Origin: Clostridia bacterium
Lineage (GTDB): Bacteria; Bacillota; Clostridia; TANB77; CAG-508
Direction: 5' to 3'
DNA length: 39,443 nt
Assembly (NCBI GenBank): GCA_900770385.1
Contig: CAAGKK010000029.1
Coordinates: forward strand, 1-39,443
Shown here: in pieces, positions 25,447-32,061 of the stretch
Numbering within the stretch: the stretch's first letter is position 1
Layout: every line of letters starts with the position of its first letter
The notes under the pieces: model-generated
Told to the model about the DNA's origin: nothing
Database searches by the model: none
What the model saw: the letters and a program-made list of their open reading frames with translations, nothing else
Program-made: the position numbers and the translations under genes

Positions 25447-25654
25447 TGTAGGGGCGGAACCCTGTGTCCGCCCCCCTACATATAATCTAATTAATAGTGA
25501 ATAATGAATGATTAATATTTAATAATTTGTAGAGTTCAGACTATTTTGAGACTTTTTTGGAAAATTAGGGCCCGACAGCCCTTTGAGGCATACGGATTGC
25601 GCCTTGTCTTGGAGGGTCTAATTTGGAAAGAAAGTGCTCAAAATGTAGGCTGAA
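25447..25654 (+). repeat. Dispersed element, copy C, between pflB and pflA
   Basis: The order is palindrome GGGGCGGA-ACCCTGTG-TCCGCCCC (25451-25474, with outer TGTA/TACA), AT-rich leader (25477-25534), and core element 25535-25654. The core differs from copy A at two positions. The loop of the palindrome is the reverse complement of the loop in copy B (CACAGGGT), so this part is flipped relative to the rest. The unit ends 32 bases before the pflA start and fills most of the 278-base gap. Because it is sense to pflB, it would be part of any pflB-pflA transcript. Confidence 0.85.
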
Positions 25655-25685
25655 AAATTTAAATCACTATTTTCAGGAGAATGTT

Positions 25686-26408
25686 ATGGATAAAAAAAAT
25701 TATGCAAAACTTCATTCAATAGAAACTTTTGGTACTGTTGATGGTCCAGGAGTTAGATTTGTAGTTTTTCTTCAAGGTTGTCATTTGGAATGTAAATATT
25801 GCCATAATCGTGATACTTGGGATATTAATGGTGGTACTTATATTAGTGTTTCTGAGTTGATTAGTCAAATTAATAGATATAAAACTTATATTACACCTAA
25901 TGGAGGTGTTACTATTTCTGGCGGTGAACCTTTACTTCAACCCTATTTTTTAATTTCTTTATTTAAAGAATTAAAAAAGCAAAATATTCATACTGCAATT
26001 GATACTTCTGGAATGGTTGAATTAACAGATACTATTAAAGAGGTTCTTTCTTTAACAGATTTAGTTCTATTAGATATAAAACATATAAATCCACAAAAAT
26101 GTAAGGATTTAGTTGGTTTTACTAATGAAAAGGAACTTGCCTTTGCCAAATATCTTAGCGATAACAATATTCCAACATGGATTAGACAAGTTCTTATTCC
26201 TGGTTTTACTGACGATGAAAAAGATTTATTAGATTTGAAAGAATTTATATCTACTTTAAATTCTGTAAAGAGAATTGAATTGCTTCCTTATCATAATTTG
26301 GGAGAATATAAATGGAAAGAGCTAGGTTTTGAATATGCTTTAAAAGATGTTAAACCTGCTACCCCAGAAGATGTAAATAGAGCAAAAAAAATACTAGATA
26401 TCCAATAA
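25686..26408 (+). CDS. pflA: Pyruvate formate-lyase-activating enzyme
   Basis: I place the start at the ATG at 25686 (MDKKNYAKLHS), five bases after CAGGAG. A longer frame opening with TTG at 25623 would read through the dispersed repeat and gives a meaningless leader, so it is rejected. The 240-residue protein has the radical SAM motif CHLECKYC (Cys32, Cys36, Cys39), preceded by ETFGTVDGPGVRFVVF, the classic PFL activase start, and ISGGEPLLQ. It installs the glycyl radical on PflB using SAM and a [4Fe-4S] cluster. Confidence 0.96.
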   Translation: MDKKNYAKLHSIETFGTVDGPGVRFVVFLQGCHLECKYCHNRDTWDINGGTYISVSELISQINRYKTYITPNGGVTISGGEPLLQPYFLISLFKELKKQNIHTAIDTSGMVELTDTIKEVLSLTDLVLLDIKHINPQKCKDLVGFTNEKELAFAKYLSDNNIPTWIRQVLIPGFTDDEKDLLDLKEFISTLNSVKRIELLPYHNLGEYKWKELGFEYALKDVKPATPEDVNRAKKILDIQ

Positions 26409-26433
26409 GTTTTAATTTTTTTGCTAAAATCTA

Positions 26434-26462
26434 TTGTTTTTTTTTATTTTATATGTTAGAAT
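26434..26462 (+). promoter_or_regulatory. Sigma-A promoter for rpmB
   Basis: TTGTTT (26434-26439) and TAGAAT (26457-26462) are separated by 17 bases and lie about 45 bases upstream of the rpmB start. The DNA is T-rich, so confidence is moderate. Confidence 0.55.
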
Positions 26463-26507
26463 AATATTTAGTTTAATTTAGATTTTACTATTCAGGAGGT
26501 GCTAATA

Positions 26508-26705
26508 ATGGCAAAATGTGCAATTTGCGAAAAATCAATAAGTTTTGGTAATAAGTTAAGTATTGCTCGTTCACATATAAGTAATAGAGCTACTAGAACT
26601 TGGAAACCAAATTTAAGAACTGTAAAAGCAATTATCGATGGCCAACCAAAAAAAATAAAGGTTTGTACAAAATGTTTACGCTCAGGAAAAGTTAAAAGAG
26701 CTTAA
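26508..26705 (+). CDS. rpmB: 50S ribosomal protein L28
   Basis: The start is the ATG at 26508 (MAKCAICEK), with AGGAGGTG upstream. The 65-residue protein is a complete L28: an N-terminal CAIC pair, the GNKLSIARSHISNRATRTWKPNL region that contacts 23S rRNA, and a CTKC pair near the C-terminus, making the zinc-binding (C+) form. It is monocistronic with its own terminator. Confidence 0.97.
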   Translation: MAKCAICEKSISFGNKLSIARSHISNRATRTWKPNLRTVKAIIDGQPKKIKVCTKCLRSGKVKRA

Positions 26706-26721
26706 TTAATTATAAATATAT

Positions 26722-26749
26722 AAAGACACATGATTTACCATGTGTCTTT
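26722..26749 (+). terminator. Terminator of rpmB
   Basis: AAAGACACATG (26722-26732) pairs perfectly with CATGTGTCTTT (26739-26749). The T-run is short but the position, just after rpmB and before the convergent spoVM stop at 26770, fits a terminator. Confidence 0.75.
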
Positions 26750-26769
26750 CATATTATTAATATGTAAAA

Positions 26770-26844
26770 TTAATCCTTTATTCCAAATATTAATTTTACA
26801 AATCCCCTTAAACATCTTGGTACTTTTTTTACAACAATTTTCAA
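26770..26844 (-). CDS. spoVM: Stage V sporulation protein M (SpoVM), 24 residues
   Basis: The frame encodes MKIVVKKVPRCLRGFVKLIF plus GIKD, starting at TTG (26844) with GGAG ten bases upstream. It aligns without gaps with Bacillus SpoVM through the first 21 residues: M-K, a basic residue, the key Pro9, Leu12, Gly14, Val16, a basic residue at 17 and Gly21. SpoVM is an amphipathic helix that lies on the outer forespore membrane, senses its curvature and anchors the SpoIVA coat base. A GTG three codons upstream is in frame but too close to the GGAG. It follows the 50-residue membrane protein gene by 19 bases, evidently in one transcript. It is too short for ordinary gene callers. Confidence 0.88.
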   Translation of the reverse strand: MKIVVKKVPRCLRGFVKLIFGIKD

Positions 26845-26863
26845 ACCAATCACTCTCCTTTAT

Positions 26864-27016
26864 TTAACACGAAAGCCACATTGCTCCAATTATAGCTAAC
26901 GCTAATCCTATCAAAAATAGCCACCAGGTTATTGGAAGCAACAAAACTAATAATATGCCAACTCCAAATCCTATTAAGCATACTGCTAATGTTTTTTTTA
27001 ATGCTCTAAATAACAT
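26864..27016 (-). CDS. Small two-helix membrane protein upstream of spoVM
   Basis: The 50-residue product (MLFRALKKTLAVCLIGFGVG start, ending WLSC) is a basic N-terminus followed by two hydrophobic helices (about 11-27 and 31-48) with a PITWW turn between them. A perfect AGGAGGT lies seven bases before the ATG. I believe similar hairpin proteins sit beside spoVM in other Clostridia, but I cannot confirm it here. Its place in the spoVM transcript suggests a forespore-membrane or mother-cell role. A loose sigma-E-like pair (TCTATTT, 15 bases, CATAAAAA) lies upstream on the minus strand but is not convincing. Confidence 0.75.
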   Translation of the reverse strand: MLFRALKKTLAVCLIGFGVGILLVLLLPITWWLFLIGLALAIIGAMWLSC

Positions 27017-27089
27017 TATTGTTACCTCCTTTGTTTTATTATATTGCTTTTTTATGTTAAATGTTACATATAAATAGAAAGGAATTAAA

Positions 27090-27728
27090 ATGTATAATCA
27101 AAATGATGCAATAAAAATAATTAATATATTAAAAAAATGTTACCCAGAAGCTACATGTAGCTTAGACTTCTCTACCCCATTCGAACTTGTAATTGCCACA
27201 ATTTTATCTGCCCAATGTACAGATGAGAGAGTTAATAAAACAACTCCTTCTATATTTGCTGTTTATTCTTCTCCTAAAGATTTTGCAGAAATGGACTTAC
27301 ATACTTTAGAAACTTTAATTCACTCTTGTGGTTTTTATAAAAATAAAGCTAAAAATATAAAGGCTTGTGCTCAAAAAATACTAAATGATTTTAATGGCAT
27401 AGTTCCTAATAATTATAAAGATTTAATGTCTTTACCTGGTGTTGGAAGAAAAACTGCCAATGTTGTTATGTTAGAAGCTTTTGGAATTGCAGATGGTATA
27501 GCTGTTGATACTCATGCTAAAAGAATTTCTAATTTAATTGGTTTATCTTACGAAAAAGATCCTGAAAAAATTGAACAAGATTTACTAAAAATTTTTCCAA
27601 AAAAATATTTAAAAGATGTTAATCATTTATTAGTTTATCATGGTAGAAATACTTGTATAGCAAGAAAACCAAATTGTAATGTGTGCCCTATTAAAAATTA
27701 CTGTAATTATTTTAAAGAAAATATATAA
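27090..27728 (+). CDS. nth: Endonuclease III (DNA glycosylase/AP lyase)
   Basis: The 212-residue protein is a complete Nth. The helix-hairpin-helix LPGVGRKTANVV contains the catalytic Lys121, and Asp140 follows in VDTHAKR. The C-terminal [4Fe-4S] site is Cys189-x6-Cys196-x2-Cys199-x5-Cys205. It excises oxidised pyrimidines and cuts the strand in base excision repair. AAAGGAA precedes the ATG. It is divergent from the spoVM pair across a 73-base gap. Confidence 0.97.
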   Translation: MYNQNDAIKIINILKKCYPEATCSLDFSTPFELVIATILSAQCTDERVNKTTPSIFAVYSSPKDFAEMDLHTLETLIHSCGFYKNKAKNIKACAQKILNDFNGIVPNNYKDLMSLPGVGRKTANVVMLEAFGIADGIAVDTHAKRISNLIGLSYEKDPEKIEQDLLKIFPKKYLKDVNHLLVYHGRNTCIARKPNCNVCPIKNYCNYFKENI

Positions 27729-27778
27729 TATATACATATTATATATTTTTTAGTAAACACTATTACTGAGGTGATATT

Positions 27779-27910
27779 TTGACAAACATAAATTGTTCTT
27801 CTAATTGTGTTTTTCAGAAAAATGGCAAGTGCTGTTTAGACATTGCAAATGCCAATTCTCTAACACCTTATTCTGATTGTTCATATTTTGTAAAAAACTT
27901 GGACAAATAA
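27779..27910 (+). CDS. 43-residue Cys-rich protein
   Basis: The frame starts at TTG (27779) with GAGGTGAT upstream and encodes MTNINCSSNCVFQKNGKCCL, then a polar stretch and SDCSYFVKNLDK. Cysteines are at 6, 10, 18, 19 and 34, with spacing C-x3-C-x7-CC-x14-C. This is a recurrent small Cys-rich type in Clostridia, sometimes misnamed a hydroxymyristoyl-ACP dehydratase in databases. It probably binds a metal, in the manner of DUF1540-like proteins. It follows nth by 50 bases and its stop codon lies in the terminator stem. Confidence 0.75.
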   Translation: MTNINCSSNCVFQKNGKCCLDIANANSLTPYSDCSYFVKNLDK

Positions 27911-27942
27911 GCTTGTAGTTATTATACTATAAGCTTATTTTT
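27905..27942 (+). terminator. Terminator of nth and the Cys-rich gene
   Basis: AAATAAGCTT (27905-27914) pairs with AAGCTTATTT (27931-27940), extended inward by GTAG/CTAT with a G-T pair, followed by a T-rich run. The stop codon TAA is within the left arm. Confidence 0.88.
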
Positions 27943-27965
27943 ATGTGTTTTTTTTGTGTTTTCAA

Positions 27966-27994
27966 TTGACAAATTTACTTATTAACTATAAAAT
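27966..27994 (+). promoter_or_regulatory. Sigma-A promoter for the bactofilin-like gene
   Basis: TTGACA (27966-27971) is exact consensus and TAAAAT (27989-27994) follows after 17 bases. The start codon is about 50 bases further on. Confidence 0.82.
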
Positions 27995-28042
27995 ATTTTT
28001 AGTTATACAATTGAGTATTAATTTAATTTTAGGAGGATAAAA

Positions 28043-29335
28043 ATGATTAAGAAATTTTCAAAATTATTAGTTTTTTCACTAATTATATTAACAATTATTT
28101 CTTCTTTCTCACTATGTTTTGCAGATGAAGCTGATACAGCAACACCAACTTCTGTAGATGCAACTGAAGCAACTACTACTACTGAAACAGAAACAAATGG
28201 AGAAGAAACACAAAACATATATAATGGAGACTTATATATGTTTAATACAACTATTGTAATGGATAAATTAGTGGATGGAAATGTTTACTTAATGGGTAAC
28301 AATATTACAATCTCTGGTCAAGTAAATGGTAATTTATTTGTTCTAGGTAACAATATAACATTTGACAATTGCTATGTAAGATATAGTATATATGCTTGTG
28401 CAAATAATATTTATTACAATGGTGCTTGCAATGACTTATATGCTACTGTTTCTAACAAATTAGAAATGACTTACGATTCTTATGTTGTAAGAGATGTAAA
28501 AGCTTTAGCAAATAATACTGTATTTAAAGCTGCAATTGGTAGAGATGTAGATTTAAAAACTAATTCTATAGATTTTGGTTTAGATGCTGATGAAAACAAA
28601 CTTCCTATTATATATGGAAATTTAAGATATTCTGCAAATAAAGAATTACAGTCTCTAACAGATAAAGGTATTGTTGAAGGAGAAGTAACTTATTCAAAAG
28701 CTACTGAAAATAGTAATACTTCTTCTAGTAAATCAATTTTTAGTATTCTATTAGGATTCTTAACTGTTGTTGTAACTACTTTAGTATTATATGCTTTACT
28801 AAAAAATTGCAAATCAGAATCAATAGAAAAACTAAAAAATTCAAATTCTATTTTGGGTGCTTTAAAAGCATTAGGTATTGGTATTCTTACAGTATTAGTA
28901 GCAATTATTGCTATAGTATTACTTTTCATTTCTTCTGTAGGTAGTCAATTAGCATTAGTTTTAATAGCTGTTCTATTTATAGTTGGAATATTCTCAATGC
29001 CTATAGTTTCAATATTTGTAACTGACATATTAAAACCTTTGTTAAAAGTTGAAAAAACAATAATATATTATGTTGTATTAGCTCTAGTTGTTATTATACT
29101 TCATGGTATTACATTAATTCCTTATGTTGGTGGAGTTGTTAGTATAATTATCTTCTTCTTAGGATATGGTTTAATTGTTAATGGTTTCCTTCCAAAGAAA
29201 GAGCTTACACCAGAGCAATTAGAAGAAAAAGCTAATAAAAAAGCTGAAAAAGAAAAAGCTAAACTTGAAAAGGCAGAAAGAAAAGCTGAAAAAAAGGCTG
29301 AAAAAAAATCCGAAAAAAATATTTCAGAAGAATAA
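28043..29335 (+). CDS. Secreted/membrane protein with bactofilin-like beta-repeat region
   Basis: The 430-residue product starts with a signal peptide (residues 1-27, cleavage likely after CFA). A Thr/Glu-rich linker follows (to about 55), then a beta-helix-like region (about 60-215) with repeating units such as DGNVYLMGNNITISGQVNG, as in bactofilins (polymer-forming cytoskeletal proteins). About four or five membrane helices (232-375) come next, then a highly charged EK/AK coiled-coil tail (385-430). The repeat region would be outside the membrane, unlike classical cytosolic bactofilins, and might form a scaffold or an envelope-associated polymer. AGGAGG precedes the ATG. It is monocistronic, with a strong promoter and terminator. 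Confidence 0.8.
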   Translation: MIKKFSKLLVFSLIILTIISSFSLCFADEADTATPTSVDATEATTTTETETNGEETQNIYNGDLYMFNTTIVMDKLVDGNVYLMGNNITISGQVNGNLFVLGNNITFDNCYVRYSIYACANNIYYNGACNDLYATVSNKLEMTYDSYVVRDVKALANNTVFKAAIGRDVDLKTNSIDFGLDADENKLPIIYGNLRYSANKELQSLTDKGIVEGEVTYSKATENSNTSSSKSIFSILLGFLTVVVTTLVLYALLKNCKSESIEKLKNSNSILGALKALGIGILTVLVAIIAIVLLFISSVGSQLALVLIAVLFIVGIFSMPIVSIFVTDILKPLLKVEKTIIYYVVLALVVIILHGITLIPYVGGVVSIIIFFLGYGLIVNGFLPKKELTPEQLEEKANKKAEKEKAKLEKAERKAEKKAEKKSEKNISEE

Positions 29336-29340
29336 AATGA

Positions 29341-29373
29341 AAGAGCTCCAGTTTATACTGGAGCTCTTTTTTT
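29341..29373. terminator. Terminator of the bactofilin-like gene
   Basis: AAGAGCTCCAGT (29341-29352) pairs perfectly with ACTGGAGCTCTT (29357-29368), followed by T7. The T-run overlaps the stop codon of the convergent gene at 29372, so it may act for both strands. Confidence 0.92.
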
Positions 29374-30310
29374 AATCTAATAATTTTAAATTTACAGTTT
29401 CTGCTTTATATTTATTTGTTGTAGTATCTAAAACAAATTCTGTTAGTGTTTTTGCTAAACTTTCTTCATTTTGCCTTAAGTCTGTTGTGAAGTATAATTT
29501 TATTTCTGGAATTTCTAATTTATTAGTTACTATTTCTTTAAATACCTCTACCATGTTTTTTTCATCTTCACAAACAAATATTAATTGTGGCATCATTGAA
29601 TATCCTGAGTCACCTGGTACAAAGTTTCTATAAAAATCTTTATACATTTCTATTTTATCTGCTAATTTCTTTTGCCAATTTTCTTCTCTTCTAATAATTT
29701 CAAATAAAAATTCTATAGATTTACTTGCTTTAGTTAATTTTACACTACCACCTGATGGTTTAAATGTTTTTCCTAAACTTTTAGCTGTTAGAGCTGGTTT
29801 GGCCTTGTAAGATTCAAATGCTTTTACTTTTCTCATATATGCTATTATTGTTTGGTTTCCAGCTAATCTCTTTTTTATCATTGCAATTGGTTTTGTATTG
29901 TCTGTTTGTTGCCATTTACATTCTTGCTCTCTTGATGTTAATAAATATTTGCCCATTTTTTCTAAGCAATAAATTTTAAATATTCCTTTTCCATCTTCTG
30001 AAGAAAAATAGTATCTGGTTAATATTTTTGATTTAACTAATTGTTCTAGTTTATTATTTAGTTTGTCTTGAGACTTATATTCGATTCCTTTATAATCTAA
30101 TAATTGACATAGTTGCCTTGATGTTATAAATTCAAATTCGTTAACTAAATTTAATATTTCAAAGTGTAAATCTACAATATGACCTATGTTTATTTTGTTT
30201 ATTATTTGATTCATAGATACATATCCATCTTTTCCATCAAACACTTTTATTTCACCTTTTCGCATTGCAAATGGTGATTCTTTTGCTTCTATTTGGCTAT
30301 CTTCTATCAT
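29372..30310 (-). CDS. Uncharacterised protein with a winged-helix-like N-terminal domain
   Basis: I do not recognise the 312-residue product with certainty. Residues about 45-130 look like a winged helix (ILNLVNEFEFITSRQLCQLL, then a KILTRYYF beta wing), as in replication-relaxation or transcription-regulator families. The C-terminal half (about 175-310) has alternating strands and helices with PQLIFVCEDEKNMVEVFKEI, as in nuclease-like or plasmid replication-relaxation proteins. There are no membrane segments or Cys clusters. GGAGG precedes the ATG. A sigma-A-like promoter lies between it and rluB (30354-30382), so it is probably expressed alone. Chromosomal context gives no clue to its role. 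Confidence 0.65.
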   Translation of the reverse strand: MIEDSQIEAKESPFAMRKGEIKVFDGKDGYVSMNQIINKINIGHIVDLHFEILNLVNEFEFITSRQLCQLLDYKGIEYKSQDKLNNKLEQLVKSKILTRYYFSSEDGKGIFKIYCLEKMGKYLLTSREQECKWQQTDNTKPIAMIKKRLAGNQTIIAYMRKVKAFESYKAKPALTAKSLGKTFKPSGGSVKLTKASKSIEFLFEIIRREENWQKKLADKIEMYKDFYRNFVPGDSGYSMMPQLIFVCEDEKNMVEVFKEIVTNKLEIPEIKLYFTTDLRQNEESLAKTLTEFVLDTTTNKYKAETVNLKLLD

Positions 30311-30353
30311 TTCTTTTCCTCCATTCGAACAAATTCTGCTCTTATTTTTTTTA

Positions 30354-30382
30354 ATTTTATCATAATATTTCTTTTCTGTCTA
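30354..30382 (-). promoter_or_regulatory. Candidate promoter for the winged-helix-like gene
   Basis: On the minus strand TAGACA (30382-30377) and TAAAAT (30359-30354) are 17 bases apart, with the start codon about 45 bases downstream. It lies in the short gap after the rluB stop. Confidence 0.5.
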
Positions 30383-30387
30383 TACAA

Positions 30388-31101
30388 TTACTTAATCAAT
30401 TGTTCAATTTCTTTTGGTTTTAGGTATCTCCATGTTCCTATTTTTAAATCTTTTACATCAATATTTCCTATTTTACTTCTATGTAATGCTTGTACCTTTT
30501 TACCAATTGCCTCACACATTTTTCTTACTTGCCTATTTTTCCCTTCATGTATAGTTATTGCAAGCCTTGATATATTTTTCTCTTCATCTATTTTTAATAT
30601 CTTTACCTTTGCTGGTTTAGTAATATAATCTTCTATTTCTACACCATTTCTTAATTTTTCTACTTCTTGATCTGTTATTATTCCTTTTATTGTTACAGTA
30701 TATGTTTTGTCTATTTCATGTTTTGGATGTGTTATTTTATATATAAATTCTCCATCATTTGAAAGTAACAAAGCACCAGATGTATACATGTCTAATCTTC
30801 CTACTGGAACTATTCTTTGTTTTACTTTTATTAAATCTAATACTTTATCTCTTCCAAATTGGTCATTTACTGTTGTAACATAACCTATTGGTTTATTAAG
30901 AAGAATGTATATATTTTCTTCTATTTTATTAATCTCTTTTTCTTCAAATTCTACTTTATCTTTCTCTGGGTCTACTTTTGTGCCTAATGCTGCTATATTT
31001 CCATTAACTTTTACTTTTCCTTGTTCTATATATTCTTCGCATTTTCTCCTTGACCCTATTCCCGCTTCTGCAAGATATTTTTGTAGCCTAATTGCTTCCA
31101 T
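30388..31101 (-). CDS. rluB: RsuA/RluB-family 23S rRNA pseudouridine synthase
   Basis: The 237-residue protein has an S4 RNA-binding domain (about residues 3-50, RLQKYLAEAGIGSRRKCEEY) and a pseudouridine synthase domain with YILLNKPIGYVTT and the catalytic-Asp motif PVGRLDMYTSGALLL. KNRQVRKMCEAIGKKVQALHR is the RluB/E/F-type C-terminal signature. It modifies a uridine in the peptidyl transferase region of 23S rRNA. It follows rluD by 26 bases and shares its transcript. Confidence 0.93.
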   Translation of the reverse strand: MEAIRLQKYLAEAGIGSRRKCEEYIEQGKVKVNGNIAALGTKVDPEKDKVEFEEKEINKIEENIYILLNKPIGYVTTVNDQFGRDKVLDLIKVKQRIVPVGRLDMYTSGALLLSNDGEFIYKITHPKHEIDKTYTVTIKGIITDQEVEKLRNGVEIEDYITKPAKVKILKIDEEKNISRLAITIHEGKNRQVRKMCEAIGKKVQALHRSKIGNIDVKDLKIGTWRYLKPKEIEQLIK

Positions 31102-31127
31102 AGTATTTTCCCTTCTTCATCTTAATA

Positions 31128-32045
31128 CTAATTTTCGTTTTTTATGTCTAATTCAGATAATATATTTTCAAAATATTCTGGTATTGGTGCTTCTAAATGT
31201 AATTTTTCTCCAGTTATAGGATGCACAAAATCTAGTGACTTTGCATGTAACATTTGTCCAACTACTCCAAATGGATTTTTTCCATTTGAATAAACTATGT
31301 CTCCAACAACTGGATATCCTATTTCTGCCATGTGTACTCTTATTTGATGTGTTCTTCCTGTATCTATTTTTATATCTAGCAATGTATAGTCTTTATATCT
31401 TTTTATTACTTTAAAATGTGTTACTGCTTTTTTTCCTGTTTTCTTTACAGCCATCTTTTTTCTATCTTTGTCGCTTCTAGCTATTGGCATATCTATTGTT
31501 GCTTCATTTTCTTTTATAACACCTCTTACTAATGCTATATATTTTTTAGTAATTTCTCTATTTTTTATTTGTTCACTTAAATTTATATGTGCTTTATCAT
31601 TTTTTGCAACAATTAATAAGCCTGATGTATCTTTGTCTAATCTATGAACAATACCAGGTCGTATTTCTCCACCGATTCCAGACAAAGAATCTTTACAAAT
31701 ATTCATTATTGCATTTACAAGTGTACCATCTGGGTTGCCATTTGCTGGATGTACTACCATTCCTTTTGGTTTATTTACTACTATTATATCATTATCTTCA
31801 TATATTATCTCTACTGGTATATCTTGCGCTTTTAATTCAATTTGTTTGGGTATAATTTCTTCTACTTTTATATTATCTCCTAACTTAGTTTTATATGAAG
31901 CCTTTTCTTTATTATTATTTACTAATATTTTACCATCTTCCAACATTTTTTGAATCATGCTTCTTGATAGATCTTTATCTATAATAGCTATTACTTTATC
32001 TAGTCTTATATTTTTTGTTTCTTCATTAATTATATATTCTTTCAC
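31128..32045 (-). CDS. rluD: RluD-family 23S rRNA pseudouridine synthase
   Basis: The 305-residue protein begins at GTG (32045) with AAGGTGAAG upstream. It has an S4 domain (about 12-70), the RluA/RluD core with IIVVNKPKGMVVHPA, the catalytic motif PGIVHRLDKDTSGLLIVAKN, and GRTHQIRVHMAEIGYPVVGD. RluD modifies helix 69 of 23S rRNA. In many Firmicutes lspA lies directly upstream; here that place is taken by a GT-C-like gene, 16 bases away. Confidence 0.93.
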   Translation of the reverse strand: MKEYIINEETKNIRLDKVIAIIDKDLSRSMIQKMLEDGKILVNNNKEKASYKTKLGDNIKVEEIIPKQIELKAQDIPVEIIYEDNDIIVVNKPKGMVVHPANGNPDGTLVNAIMNICKDSLSGIGGEIRPGIVHRLDKDTSGLLIVAKNDKAHINLSEQIKNREITKKYIALVRGVIKENEATIDMPIARSDKDRKKMAVKKTGKKAVTHFKVIKRYKDYTLLDIKIDTGRTHQIRVHMAEIGYPVVGDIVYSNGKNPFGVVGQMLHAKSLDFVHPITGEKLHLEAPIPEYFENILSELDIKNEN

Positions 32046-32061
32046 TTCTTCACCTTATTAT

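Noticed and set aside
25623..25685. N-terminal 21-residue extension of pflA from a TTG codon
   Set aside because: It is translation of the dispersed repeat; a good ribosome binding site and the canonical activase N-terminus start at 25686.
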